A stretch of 19,844 bases of DNA, from NCBI RefSeq assembly GCF_903643065.1, contig NZ_CAHJWX010000008.1:1-19844 (forward strand). The letters are read 5' to 3'. Position 1 is the first letter of the stretch, and the number at the start of each line of letters is the position of its first letter. Made by a program: the position numbers and the translations under genes. Source of the DNA: Sphingomonas bacterium (GTDB lineage: Bacteria; Pseudomonadota; Alphaproteobacteria; Sphingomonadales; Sphingomonadaceae). This document shows positions 6,690 to 13,981 of this stretch, in pieces. Below the pieces are notes generated by a model. The model was given only the letters and a program-made list of their open reading frames with translations. It made no database searches and had not been told where the DNA came from.

Positions 6690-8009
6690 ATGACAGGTGT
6701 GGCCGGTGCCGAAGCGCCTGCGTCAGGCGACGCCGCGCATGGCTATGACGCGCCCGATCTGCGCGTGTTCGTCTTCGCGCTGTTCTTTATCTTCGGCGGG
6801 ATCACCAGCCTCAACGATGTGATCATTCCCAAGCTGAAGGAGCTGTTCACACTCAGCAACTTTCAGGCGTCGCTGGTCCAGGTGTGGTTCTTCATCGCCT
6901 ATGCGGTGATCGGCATCCCGGGGGCGAAGCTGGTGCGGCGGGTCGGCTACATGCGTGGCGCCGTCGCGGGGCTGGTGACGATGATCGCGGGCTGCCTGCT
7001 GTTCATCCCGGCGAGCCGGACAGCGACCTTCGCGGTGTTCCTGCTCGCCTACTTCGTGCTGGCGAGCGGCGTCGTCATCGTCCAGGTCGTCGCTAACCCG
7101 CTCATCAGCCTGCTCGGCAGGCCCGACACCGCGCACAGCCGGCTGACCTTCGCGCAGGCGTTCAATTCGCTCGGCACGACGATCTTCCCCTATTTCGGCG
7201 CGATCCTGATCCTCGGCGGCCTCGCCGCGGTCACCGCCACGCAGCTGTCGGGTGTCGCGCTCGATGCCTATCGCACCAACGAAACGCGGGCGATCGTGCA
7301 CGGCTATCTCGGCATCGCCGCCGCGCTGGCCATCGTCGCGGCGGCGGTCTGGCTGTTCCGAAACCGGTTGACGGGCGAGCGGCACGACGTGTCCAGCTTC
7401 GCGCAGGGTCTGGCACTCCTGAAGAGAACGCGGTTCGGGTTCGGTGCGGCCTGCATCTTCCTTTATGTCGGTGCCGAGGTGGCGATCGGCAGTTTCCTGG
7501 TCGGCAATCTCACTCAGCCGACCATGCTCGGCCTGTCGTCGGAGGCGGCGGGCAAGCTGATCCCCTTCTATTGGGGCGGCGCGCTGGTCGGCCGCTTCGT
7601 CGGCTCGGGCGTGCTGCGGATACTGAACCCGGGCAAGGTGCTGGCGTTCAGCGCCGCCGGCGCGATCGTGCTGGTGCTCGTCGCGATCGGCACCACCGGC
7701 ACGTCGGCGGGCTATGCGCTGCTCGCCGTGGGGTTGATGAACTCGATCATGTTCCCGACGATCTTCAGCTTGGCGTGCGAGCGGCTCGGCCGGCGCACCA
7801 CCGACGGATCGGGGATCATCAACGTCGCGATTGCCGGGGGCGCGATGATCCCGGCGCTGTACGGCAAGATCGCCGACGTCGTGAGCCTGCGCCTCGCGCT
7901 CTTCCTGCCGATCGCCTGCTACGCCGTCATCCTCGCCTACGGCCTGTACGCCCGCCGCCCGGCACCGGAGGTCGCCGTGCCCGACGACTCGCACGGCAGC
8001 TTGGCCTGA
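6690..8009 (+). CDS. Sugar:proton MFS permease, FucP/GluP (FHS) family
   Basis: This is an inner-membrane major-facilitator permease of 439 residues with about 12 hydrophobic segments. The FHS family imports fucose, glucose, galactose and related sugars by proton symport. Signatures are the first-helix phrase FALFFIFGGITSLNDVIIPKLKELF (residues about 30-54), the GAKLVRRVGYMRG loop, VVIVQVVANPLISLLGRP and FAQAFNSLGTTIFPYFGA, all characteristic of FucP/GluP proteins, plus NSIMFPTIFSLACERLG in the second half. It has a hydrophilic N-terminal tail of about 25 residues. It diverges from halogenase 1 and meets the LacI gene tail to tail with only two bases between stop codons. In the locus it would take up the monosaccharide released by the GH3 enzyme. 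The exact sugar is not readable. Confidence 0.88.
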   Translation: MTGVAGAEAPASGDAAHGYDAPDLRVFVFALFFIFGGITSLNDVIIPKLKELFTLSNFQASLVQVWFFIAYAVIGIPGAKLVRRVGYMRGAVAGLVTMIAGCLLFIPASRTATFAVFLLAYFVLASGVVIVQVVANPLISLLGRPDTAHSRLTFAQAFNSLGTTIFPYFGAILILGGLAAVTATQLSGVALDAYRTNETRAIVHGYLGIAAALAIVAAAVWLFRNRLTGERHDVSSFAQGLALLKRTRFGFGAACIFLYVGAEVAIGSFLVGNLTQPTMLGLSSEAAGKLIPFYWGGALVGRFVGSGVLRILNPGKVLAFSAAGAIVLVLVAIGTTGTSAGYALLAVGLMNSIMFPTIFSLACERLGRRTTDGSGIINVAIAGGAMIPALYGKIADVVSLRLALFLPIACYAVILAYGLYARRPAPEVAVPDDSHGSLA

Positions 8010-8011
8010 GA

Positions 8012-9070
8012 CTAGCCGGCGCTGGGGGGCGGTGCCGTCGAGCCCCTGATCGCAAGGTGACACGGCACCGCGAGCGGCGCGCCCGAGGGCATCTCCCCCT
8101 GCTCGGCCTGGACGATCAACTCGACCGCGCGCTCGGTGATTTCGGCGATCGGCTGGACGACGGCGGTGAGCGGAGGCTGCGCAAAGCGTACGATCGGTGT
8201 GTCGTCGAAACTGACGATCGACAGGTCGCTGGGGACGCTCATCCCGCGCCCGCGCGCGAGGTCCAGCGTCGCCAGCGCCATCTGGTCGCTGCTGGCGATG
8301 ATCGCGGTCGGCGGCCGCTCGCCGTCGAGCAGTATCATTGCGCAGCGCCGCCCCGACGCCCAACCGAAGTCACCACGGCACAGCAGGCCTTCGTCGGTCA
8401 ACCCTGCCGCCGCCATTGCCGCCCGCCACCCGGCGATGCGCCATTCGCTCAGTTCATATTCCTCCGATCCCGCAATGAAACCGATGTGGCGATGGCCGAG
8501 CGCGACGAGATGCTCGGTCGCCAGCCGCGCCGCGTGATCGTCATCCATCGTCAGCAGAAAGCCGGGGCCGGGTGCTAGCGAGCCGATCCGCGCAATGGCG
8601 ATATGATGGCTGGCGAGCAGGTCGACGATCGCACGGTTCTGCGAATGCGGCGGCGTCAGCAGGACCCCGTCCGGCTGCAGCGCGGCGATCACGGCCGCAA
8701 GCTCGCCTTCGATATGGTCGCTATGCGTGTCGACCAACTCGACGATCATGCGATAGCCCTGACGCGCACAGGTAAGCATACCGCCAAGCAGCATTTGGTC
8801 GAGCCAGTTGCTGCCGTCACGCCGTCGCCAATCGGCGATGGTACGGTCGCGGTCGTTAAATGCCATGATCAGCCGCGAGCGCGAACCGCCCATCCGCTGC
8901 GCCGCGATCGAGGGGACATAGCCGAGCCGGTCGATCGCCTCCTGCACGCGCCGGGTCATTTCGGGGCGGACGTTAGGCTCGTTGTTGATGACCCGGCTGA
9001 CGGTCTGCAGCGACACGCCCGCATCGGCAGCGACGTGCCGGATGGTGACCGCCTGCCGTCGTCGCGCCAC
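8012..9070 (-). CDS. LacI-family transcriptional regulator
   Basis: This is a sugar-responsive DNA-binding regulator of 352 residues, the usual LacI length. The N-terminal helix-turn-helix is textbook (VTIRHVAADAGVSLQTVSRVINN, residues 8-30), followed by the hinge region (EAIDRLGYVPSIAAQRM) and a periplasmic-binding-protein-like sensor domain (PDGVLLTPP, GHRHIGFIAG, PTAIIASSDQMALATLDLARGRG, DLSIVSFDDTP). The start is GTG at 9070, only five bases after the halogenase 2 stop, so it is the last gene of the five-gene operon and has no room for its own promoter there. It probably controls the receptor, the glycosidase and, through the operon, its own synthesis; the AACGTT sites at 17146 and 17222 are the obvious candidate targets. 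The effector is presumably a sugar. Confidence 0.92.
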   Translation of the reverse strand: MARRRQAVTIRHVAADAGVSLQTVSRVINNEPNVRPEMTRRVQEAIDRLGYVPSIAAQRMGGSRSRLIMAFNDRDRTIADWRRRDGSNWLDQMLLGGMLTCARQGYRMIVELVDTHSDHIEGELAAVIAALQPDGVLLTPPHSQNRAIVDLLASHHIAIARIGSLAPGPGFLLTMDDDHAARLATEHLVALGHRHIGFIAGSEEYELSEWRIAGWRAAMAAAGLTDEGLLCRGDFGWASGRRCAMILLDGERPPTAIIASSDQMALATLDLARGRGMSVPSDLSIVSFDDTPIVRFAQPPLTAVVQPIAEITERAVELIVQAEQGEMPSGAPLAVPCHLAIRGSTAPPPSAG

Positions 9071-9075
9071 CCCGA

Positions 9076-10557
9076 TCAGGCTCGTGCAGCGCCGCAGTAA
9101 TGCGTCACATAGGCGTCGTGCGTGGGCAGGCCGGCGACCGTGCGCGTCACCTTGTCGCGCAGCGTTGCCAGCACCTGCGCCAGCTCGGGATCAGACATCT
9201 TGGCGGCGATCGGGTGATGGCTCTGCGGCATGATGCCCTGTCCCATCATCACCTGCACCCAACTATTCTCGGCGAACAGCTCCTCGTGGCGGCGGAAGAC
9301 GCGCCCGGTCTCGCGGAACAGTTCGATCTTCTGGGTTAGGCTGTCGGGGATCGGCATCGACGCGCAATAGCGCCAGAAGCCGCTGTCGCGCCGTTCGGTC
9401 GCCTTGTAGTGGAGGATCAGGAAATCGCGGATCTGCGCCATGTCCTCCAGCTGCTGGTCGTTGAACTCGGCGACATCGCGTTGGGAGATCGTGCCGGCGG
9501 GCAGCATCCGCAACAGGCGCAGCACCGCGCGCTGGATGAGGTGGATCGAGGTCGACTCGAGCGGCTCCATGAACCCGCCCGACAGGCCGATGGCGATGCA
9601 GTTGCGATGCCATTGCCGCCGCCGCGCGCCGGTCGTGAACTTGATATGGTTGGGCTCGGTCAGCACCTTGCCCTCGAGATTGCCGAGCAGCCGCTCCAGC
9701 GCCTCGTCGCGCTCCAGGTAGCGGCTGCACCAGACGATGCCGTTGCCGGTGCGGTGCTGCAGCGGGATGCGCCATCGCCAGCCCGCATCGTGCGCCATCG
9801 CGCGGGTATAGGGGACGGGCGCGCCGACGCTCTCCGTCTGCACCGCGATCGCGCTGTCGTTGGGCAGCCAGTGGGTCCAGTCGTCGAAGCCGGCGTGGAG
9901 TGCGCCCTCGATCAGCAGTGCGCGAAAGCCGGTGCAGTCGAGGAACAGGTCGCCCTCGATCCGCGCACCGCCCTCCAGGGTAAGAGCGGCGATGTCGCCG
10001 CTCTCGCCGTCGAGCTCGACCTTGGCGATGCGGCCCTCGATCCGCGTCGCGCCGTTCTTCTCCGCGAACTGCCTGAGGTACGCCGCATAGCGTGTCGAAT
10101 CGAGCTGGTAGGCGTAACTCATGCCTTCGTCAGGCAGATGCGCGAAGCGCGCGCCCAACGCCGCCTTCAGCTCCAGGCAATACTCGTCATAGGATTCGCG
10201 ATGGCCTTTGGTCAGGCCCTGCAGCCAGAAATGCTGGAAACCGGCCGACCAGTGATCCTTGCCGGTCAGCCCGAAGGAATGAAAGTAGCGATCGCCGCCG
10301 TCACGCCAGCCGTCGAACAGGATGCCGAGCTTGAAGGTCGCCTGTGTCGCGCGCATGAAATCGGCTTCGGCGATGCCCAGCACGCGGTTGAACAGCGCGA
10401 GCGGCGGGATGGTCGATTCGCCGACGCCGACAGTACCGATCGCGTCCGACTCGACCAGCGTCACCTCGGCGACTGGACCGAGCGTGTAAGCGATCGCGGC
10501 GGCGGCCATCCAGCCGGCGGTGCCGCCGCCGGCGACGACGATGCGGCGCGGATTCAT
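9076..10557 (-). CDS. Flavin-dependent tryptophan-halogenase-family protein 2
   Basis: Of the three halogenases in the window this is the most canonical: 493 residues. It has the FAD motif GGGTAGW at residue 10, GVGESTIPPL near 44, the catalytic Lys76 in ATFKLGILF and Glu334-Ser335 in GFMEPLESTS. The WxWxIP motif is complete (WRWRIP, residues 260-265); it is taken to separate halogenases from flavin monooxygenases. The sequence between motifs differs markedly from halogenases 1 and 3 (SFGLTGKDHWSAGFQHFW, GNGIVWCSRYLERDEALERL), so it belongs to another clade. The ATG at 10557 overlaps the cupin stop as ATGA, and I see no separate ribosome site, so translation is probably coupled. Longer upstream starts run through the cupin gene. 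A dedicated flavin reductase is not in the window. The substrate is unknown; indole-type aromatics are a family-based guess. Confidence 0.9.
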   Translation of the reverse strand: MNPRRIVVAGGGTAGWMAAAAIAYTLGPVAEVTLVESDAIGTVGVGESTIPPLALFNRVLGIAEADFMRATQATFKLGILFDGWRDGGDRYFHSFGLTGKDHWSAGFQHFWLQGLTKGHRESYDEYCLELKAALGARFAHLPDEGMSYAYQLDSTRYAAYLRQFAEKNGATRIEGRIAKVELDGESGDIAALTLEGGARIEGDLFLDCTGFRALLIEGALHAGFDDWTHWLPNDSAIAVQTESVGAPVPYTRAMAHDAGWRWRIPLQHRTGNGIVWCSRYLERDEALERLLGNLEGKVLTEPNHIKFTTGARRRQWHRNCIAIGLSGGFMEPLESTSIHLIQRAVLRLLRMLPAGTISQRDVAEFNDQQLEDMAQIRDFLILHYKATERRDSGFWRYCASMPIPDSLTQKIELFRETGRVFRRHEELFAENSWVQVMMGQGIMPQSHHPIAAKMSDPELAQVLATLRDKVTRTVAGLPTHDAYVTHYCGAARA

Positions 10558-11588
10558 TGCTGGAGCTGCCGCAGGAGATAGCCGCGCATTCGCCCCGCGC
10601 CCTCCGCCGTCATCGGCGCGAGCACGCCGCGGCCGCCCTCGGGAAGGTGGGCGGCGGCCGCACCGGCATCGCCAAACACGTAATAGTCGAACAGGTCGCG
10701 CCAATGCGCGCGATCCGCCTCGGGCAGATCACGGATCGCCATCATCGCATGGTTGAGCGCGTCCTGCGGGTTGCCCAGCCAGCGCGGCGTGGTGCGCCAC
10801 CAATAATTCACCAGCACATTGAACGGCGCCAGCCCCTCGACATGGTGCCACCACATCGACGGGATGTAGAGCGCATCGCCGGCCTCCAGCTCGGCGACCT
10901 GCGCGTGCGCCAGCGCGTCGACGAAGCGGGGAAAACGGCCAAGGTCGGGGGCGTAGAAGTCTACCATGCTCACCGCCCGTCCGGCCGGCGTGTTGTCGAC
11001 CGGGCCGAGGTACAGGTTGCGGAACTGCTCGCGCGGGAACAGTGTAAATCTCCGTCGCCCGACCGCGACGCAAGCGAGATTGTCGGGGGTGTCGTTGTGC
11101 GCCGCGACGCGGGTGCGCGTGCCGATCCAGATGCTGGCGAGCGGTTCGCGGTCGCAAAGGTCGACATGGTTCGCCTCGTGCAGCCCGGTGAAATACCCCT
11201 TCACGTCGATTGACGCGAGATAGACCGGCGGGGCATCGGCGCGGTCCTCGAACTGTCCGATGCGGCCGAATATTTCAGGCAACGCCGCGCGCATCGTGCG
11301 GAAGTTCATCCCCATCGCGTCGTCGTAGAACAGCCGCCCGCCATCGGTCGCGGGCGCGCCGACCGATACGGTGAACGGCATGCCGCGGGCGTAGGACAGG
11401 AGATAGGCGCGCGCCTCCGCGCTCGACCGGCGGCCGGCGGCGACGAGCGGCCAATCGGCGACCAGCCTGCGCACGACGAAGGGGCGGTCGGCGGCGCGCA
11501 GGCGTGCGTCGAGGTCGGTGGCATTATCGACTATCACCTCCGGAATGACCGGCAGGCCGGCGAAGATACCGGGATCGGCCTCAGCCAT
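10554..11588 (-). CDS. Cupin-like / JmjC-type Fe(II) oxygenase (FIH-like, Cupin_8)
   Basis: This is a 344-residue cupin_8/JmjC-type protein, a family of Fe(II)/2-oxoglutarate oxygenases that hydroxylate proteins or small molecules. The metal triad is visible as His164-x-Asp166 (AAHNDTPDNLACV) and a distal His in IPSMWWHHVEGL (His248/249), very like the WWHH segment of FIH. The family phrases GRRRFTLFP and LEAGDALYIP are present, and ASIWIGTRTR precedes the first His as in FIH-like enzymes. The gene starts inside the SapC gene (ATGGCTGA overlap, 8 bases) and ends in the halogenase 2 start (ATGA). This tight coupling suggests that the cupin, SapC and halogenase 2 are made in fixed ratio. Comparable cupin genes are reported beside TonB receptors and halogenases in related bacteria. 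The substrate is unknown. Confidence 0.88.
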   Translation of the reverse strand: MAEADPGIFAGLPVIPEVIVDNATDLDARLRAADRPFVVRRLVADWPLVAAGRRSSAEARAYLLSYARGMPFTVSVGAPATDGGRLFYDDAMGMNFRTMRAALPEIFGRIGQFEDRADAPPVYLASIDVKGYFTGLHEANHVDLCDREPLASIWIGTRTRVAAHNDTPDNLACVAVGRRRFTLFPREQFRNLYLGPVDNTPAGRAVSMVDFYAPDLGRFPRFVDALAHAQVAELEAGDALYIPSMWWHHVEGLAPFNVLVNYWWRTTPRWLGNPQDALNHAMMAIRDLPEADRAHWRDLFDYYVFGDAGAAAAHLPEGGRGVLAPMTAEGAGRMRGYLLRQLQQ

Positions 11589-12309
11589 GCGCCGCCCCGG
11601 CGCGAACCCTGGCGTTCTTGCGCGCGATCAGCTCCGCCACGTTCGCCAGCGACGCCAGCGCCATGAACACGGGCATCAGATGCCCAGCCGCGTGCAGCTC
11701 GCCCAACGCGGCGGCATCAAGCGCCTGCAACCGATCCTCGTCGATGCCGTGGTAGCCGACCAGACGATTGATCGACCCGTTGTCCAGCGTGATCTCCAAG
11801 GTCAGCGGCTCCAGCAGCATGTGGCGGGCCAGCGCGACGAAGAAGTCGTCGAGGCCGCGCCAGCCGGCGTCGAGTTCGCCGAGCTGTTCGGCGACGGCGT
11901 CGAGATAGGGGCTGGGCCGACCGAGTTCATCGAAGACCGCGACCCCTTCGTTCCCTCGCGCGATGCGCGGACTGTCGAGATCGACATGCACCTGCCGCTC
12001 ACCCTGCTCGTCGGCCTGGCGACCGATCAGGAACGGCTGGATTCGCATCGCCAACGGGCGATGGCGCGCATCCCAATGGTTTCCGTCGAGGAACAGGTTT
12101 TCCCCCGGCTCGAAGCCGAACATCGCCAGCGCGTGATAGCCGTCGCGCTCGGGGGTCAGGCGGAACAGGATGGGATAGTTGTTCTGCACGCGGCGGAATT
12201 CGCTTGGCACGACCACGCACGACATGACCGCATCACCGCGGTCCGCTCCCGCCGCGGGGTCAACGCGCAAGCCGCTGTGCGCCTCGGCGGTGAGGATGGC
12301 GTGCGTCAT
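11581..12309 (-). CDS. SapC-family protein
   Basis: This is a 242-residue SapC-family protein, named after a Campylobacter S-layer gene; its biochemical role is not established. Family features seen are the N-terminal VVVPSEFRRVQNNYPILF (about residues 32-49), the ALAMFGFEPGENLFLDGNHWDARHRPLAMRIQPFLIG segment split over 61-97, the acidic DLDSPRI and the central NGSINRLVGYHGIDEDRLQAL. No signal peptide or membrane helix is seen, so it is probably cytoplasmic. The ATG at 12309 overlaps the TAA stop of halogenase 3 by one base (TAATG), and the 3' end overlaps the cupin start. SapC, cupin and halogenase genes recur together near TonB receptors in sphingomonads and Caulobacter relatives, so a shared task is likely but undefined. 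Confidence 0.88.
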   Translation of the reverse strand: MTHAILTAEAHSGLRVDPAAGADRGDAVMSCVVVPSEFRRVQNNYPILFRLTPERDGYHALAMFGFEPGENLFLDGNHWDARHRPLAMRIQPFLIGRQADEQGERQVHVDLDSPRIARGNEGVAVFDELGRPSPYLDAVAEQLGELDAGWRGLDDFFVALARHMLLEPLTLEITLDNGSINRLVGYHGIDEDRLQALDAAALGELHAAGHLMPVFMALASLANVAELIARKNARVRAGAAHG

Positions 12310-13880
12310 TAGGACGTTTGTTCCAGAACGGCGGGCGGCTGCTCGGCCCGCAGCGCATCGAGATAGGCGCGGATGGGAGGCAAGGAGGCCGCAAGCGTCC
12401 GCCCACGCTGCGCGATCGGATCGAGCGGTGGTGGCGGCGCGTCGCGGATCGGCGTCGCGACGGGGGTGGAGGCGTTCATGCCGTAGAGGATGTACTGATA
12501 GCTCGCGGCCGGAAATATCTCGTCGGCCATCGGCAGGTCGGCGCGGGTCGGCGGCCGGTTCGCCCAGAGCTGGAAGAGATCGGCGAGCCGCGCCGGCACC
12601 GACGCCGGATCGCGATGCGCGCGCCAATAAGGTTCGGTGCGGCGGCTGGGCAGGTAATGCAGCTTCAGGAACTCGACGATCCGGTCCCAGCGATAGCGGA
12701 ACAGCTCGTTGAAGCGCGTCGCAATCAGCGCCATGGTCGACCGCGTCGGCCAGTCGGCGATTAGTGCGTCGAGCGACAACTCGACGGTGACGATGGCCGA
12801 CGCCTCCAGCGGCTCCAGAAAACCTGCCGACAGACCGATCGCCAGGCAATTGCCAACCCAGAAGCGCTCGCGATGCCCGGAGCGAAAGGTCAGCCGCCGC
12901 GGCGTCGGCATCGCTACGTCACCGAGATAGGCGGCGAGAGTCGTCGCCGCCGCGTCGTCGCTCATGTGGGCCGACGAATAGACGCAGCCGACGCCGCGCC
13001 GCGTCGGTAGGCCGATGTCCCAGATCCATCCCGCCGCGTGCGCGGTGGCGTCGGTCTGTGCCAAGATGGGGCTGTCGGCGGCGACTGGCACCTGCACCGC
13101 GAGCGCGCGGTCGTTGAACAGCACGTCGCCGCGATCGAGGAACGGCACGTCACCGACGAGCAGCGCGGCATGCCCCGAACAGTCAAGGAACAGGTCGCCC
13201 GCGACGTGGCCGTGCATGCGGGTGTCCACCGAGGCGATGGTGCCGTCCTCGCGCCGCTCCACTCCGGTAACGTGGTCACGCAGATGACGCACCCCCAAGC
13301 GGCTGGTCGCATGACGCATCAGCAGCGCCGCCAGCTTGGCCGCATCGACGTGGTAGCCGTAATTCAGCGCACCCGCATAGTCGGGCATTGCCCGTTGACG
13401 GGGTGCAAGACCGAGACGTGCGGCTCGCGGCTGCGCGCTGACCGCATCGGCAAACGTGGGTTCGCCCGGTAGCGCCTGCCATGCCGCGACCATCGCGGCG
13501 GGATCGCCGCCTAGCGGTGGCGTAAACGGATGCATATAGGCGTCATCGACGGACCCGGTAGCCCAGCCGATAAAGCGCGAGCCATGCTTGAACGAGGCGT
13601 CGCAGGCGGTGAGGAACTCCGCCTCGCCAATACCGATCCGCTCCAGCGTGCCGCGCATCGTCGGCCAAGTACCCTCGCCGACGCCGATCGTCGCCACCTC
13701 GGGTGATTCGACCAGCGTTACCTCGATCGGGTAAGGCACGTCGGTACGGGCGGCCGCCGCGATGCGACACGCGGCAAGCCAGCCGGCGGTACCACCACCG
13801 ACGATGATGACTCGCGAGATCGTCGCGCCGCCGTCTTCCGACGTAGCCGCAGAAATGGACCGAGAACCGGCCGTGTGCAC
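12309..13880 (-). CDS. Flavin-dependent tryptophan-halogenase-family protein 3
   Basis: First gene of the five-gene operon; 523 residues from a GTG at 13880, chosen because AAGGAA (13889-13894) lies eight bases upstream. A second GTG at 13886 is too close to that site, and the TTG at 13964 lies inside the receptor terminator. The FAD motif GGGTAGW begins at residue 28, GVGEGTWPTMR at 67, and the catalytic Lys is Lys98 (DASFKHGSRF). WxWxIP reads WIWDIG (285-290), as in halogenase 1. The family's EPLES reads EPLEA: the catalytic Glu is kept (Glu359) but the adjacent Ser is Ala360. It shares FLKLHYLPSRR, DPASVPARL and YQYILYGM with halogenase 1, pointing to an old duplication. Its tail is joined to SapC by TAATG. 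The substrate is unknown. Confidence 0.85.
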   Translation of the reverse strand: MHTAGSRSISAATSEDGGATISRVIIVGGGTAGWLAACRIAAAARTDVPYPIEVTLVESPEVATIGVGEGTWPTMRGTLERIGIGEAEFLTACDASFKHGSRFIGWATGSVDDAYMHPFTPPLGGDPAAMVAAWQALPGEPTFADAVSAQPRAARLGLAPRQRAMPDYAGALNYGYHVDAAKLAALLMRHATSRLGVRHLRDHVTGVERREDGTIASVDTRMHGHVAGDLFLDCSGHAALLVGDVPFLDRGDVLFNDRALAVQVPVAADSPILAQTDATAHAAGWIWDIGLPTRRGVGCVYSSAHMSDDAAATTLAAYLGDVAMPTPRRLTFRSGHRERFWVGNCLAIGLSAGFLEPLEASAIVTVELSLDALIADWPTRSTMALIATRFNELFRYRWDRIVEFLKLHYLPSRRTEPYWRAHRDPASVPARLADLFQLWANRPPTRADLPMADEIFPAASYQYILYGMNASTPVATPIRDAPPPPLDPIAQRGRTLAASLPPIRAYLDALRAEQPPAVLEQTS

Positions 13881-13888
13881 CTGCACTG

Positions 13889-13894
13889 TTCCTT
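13889..13894 (-). promoter_or_regulatory. Ribosome site deciding the halogenase 3 start
   Basis: Read on the minus strand this is AAGGAA, eight bases before GTG at 13880. No ATG gives the expected N-terminus, so this site is the main support for a GTG start. Confidence 0.5.
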
Positions 13895-13944
13895 CAGAGT
13901 GCCCGACAAGGACGGTACATGGACATATCGCCGCCGGCCGGTAA

Positions 13945-13973
13945 AGGCCACCCTCGTGTACCAAGGGTGGCCT
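13945..13973 (-). terminator. Hairpin terminator after the TonB receptor gene
   Basis: AGGCCACCCT (13945-13954) pairs perfectly with AGGGTGGCCT (13964-13973) around a 9-base loop, giving a 10-bp GC-rich stem starting nine bases after the receptor stop. On the minus strand it is followed by a short T tract (TTTA). The weak T tract suggests partial termination, so some receptor transcripts may read into the halogenase operon. Confidence 0.75.
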
Positions 13974-13981
13974 CCCCTAAG

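Noticed and set aside
6723..8363. 546-codon open frame on the minus strand opposite the sugar permease
   Set aside because: It is antisense to a clear permease, its product is rich in Arg, Asp, Gln and Ala with no recognisable domain, and long antisense frames are common in GC-rich DNA.
12310..12849. Longer SapC frame of 422 codons
   Set aside because: The extra part is an Arg-rich shadow of halogenase 3; SapC homology begins at the ATG overlapping the halogenase 3 stop.
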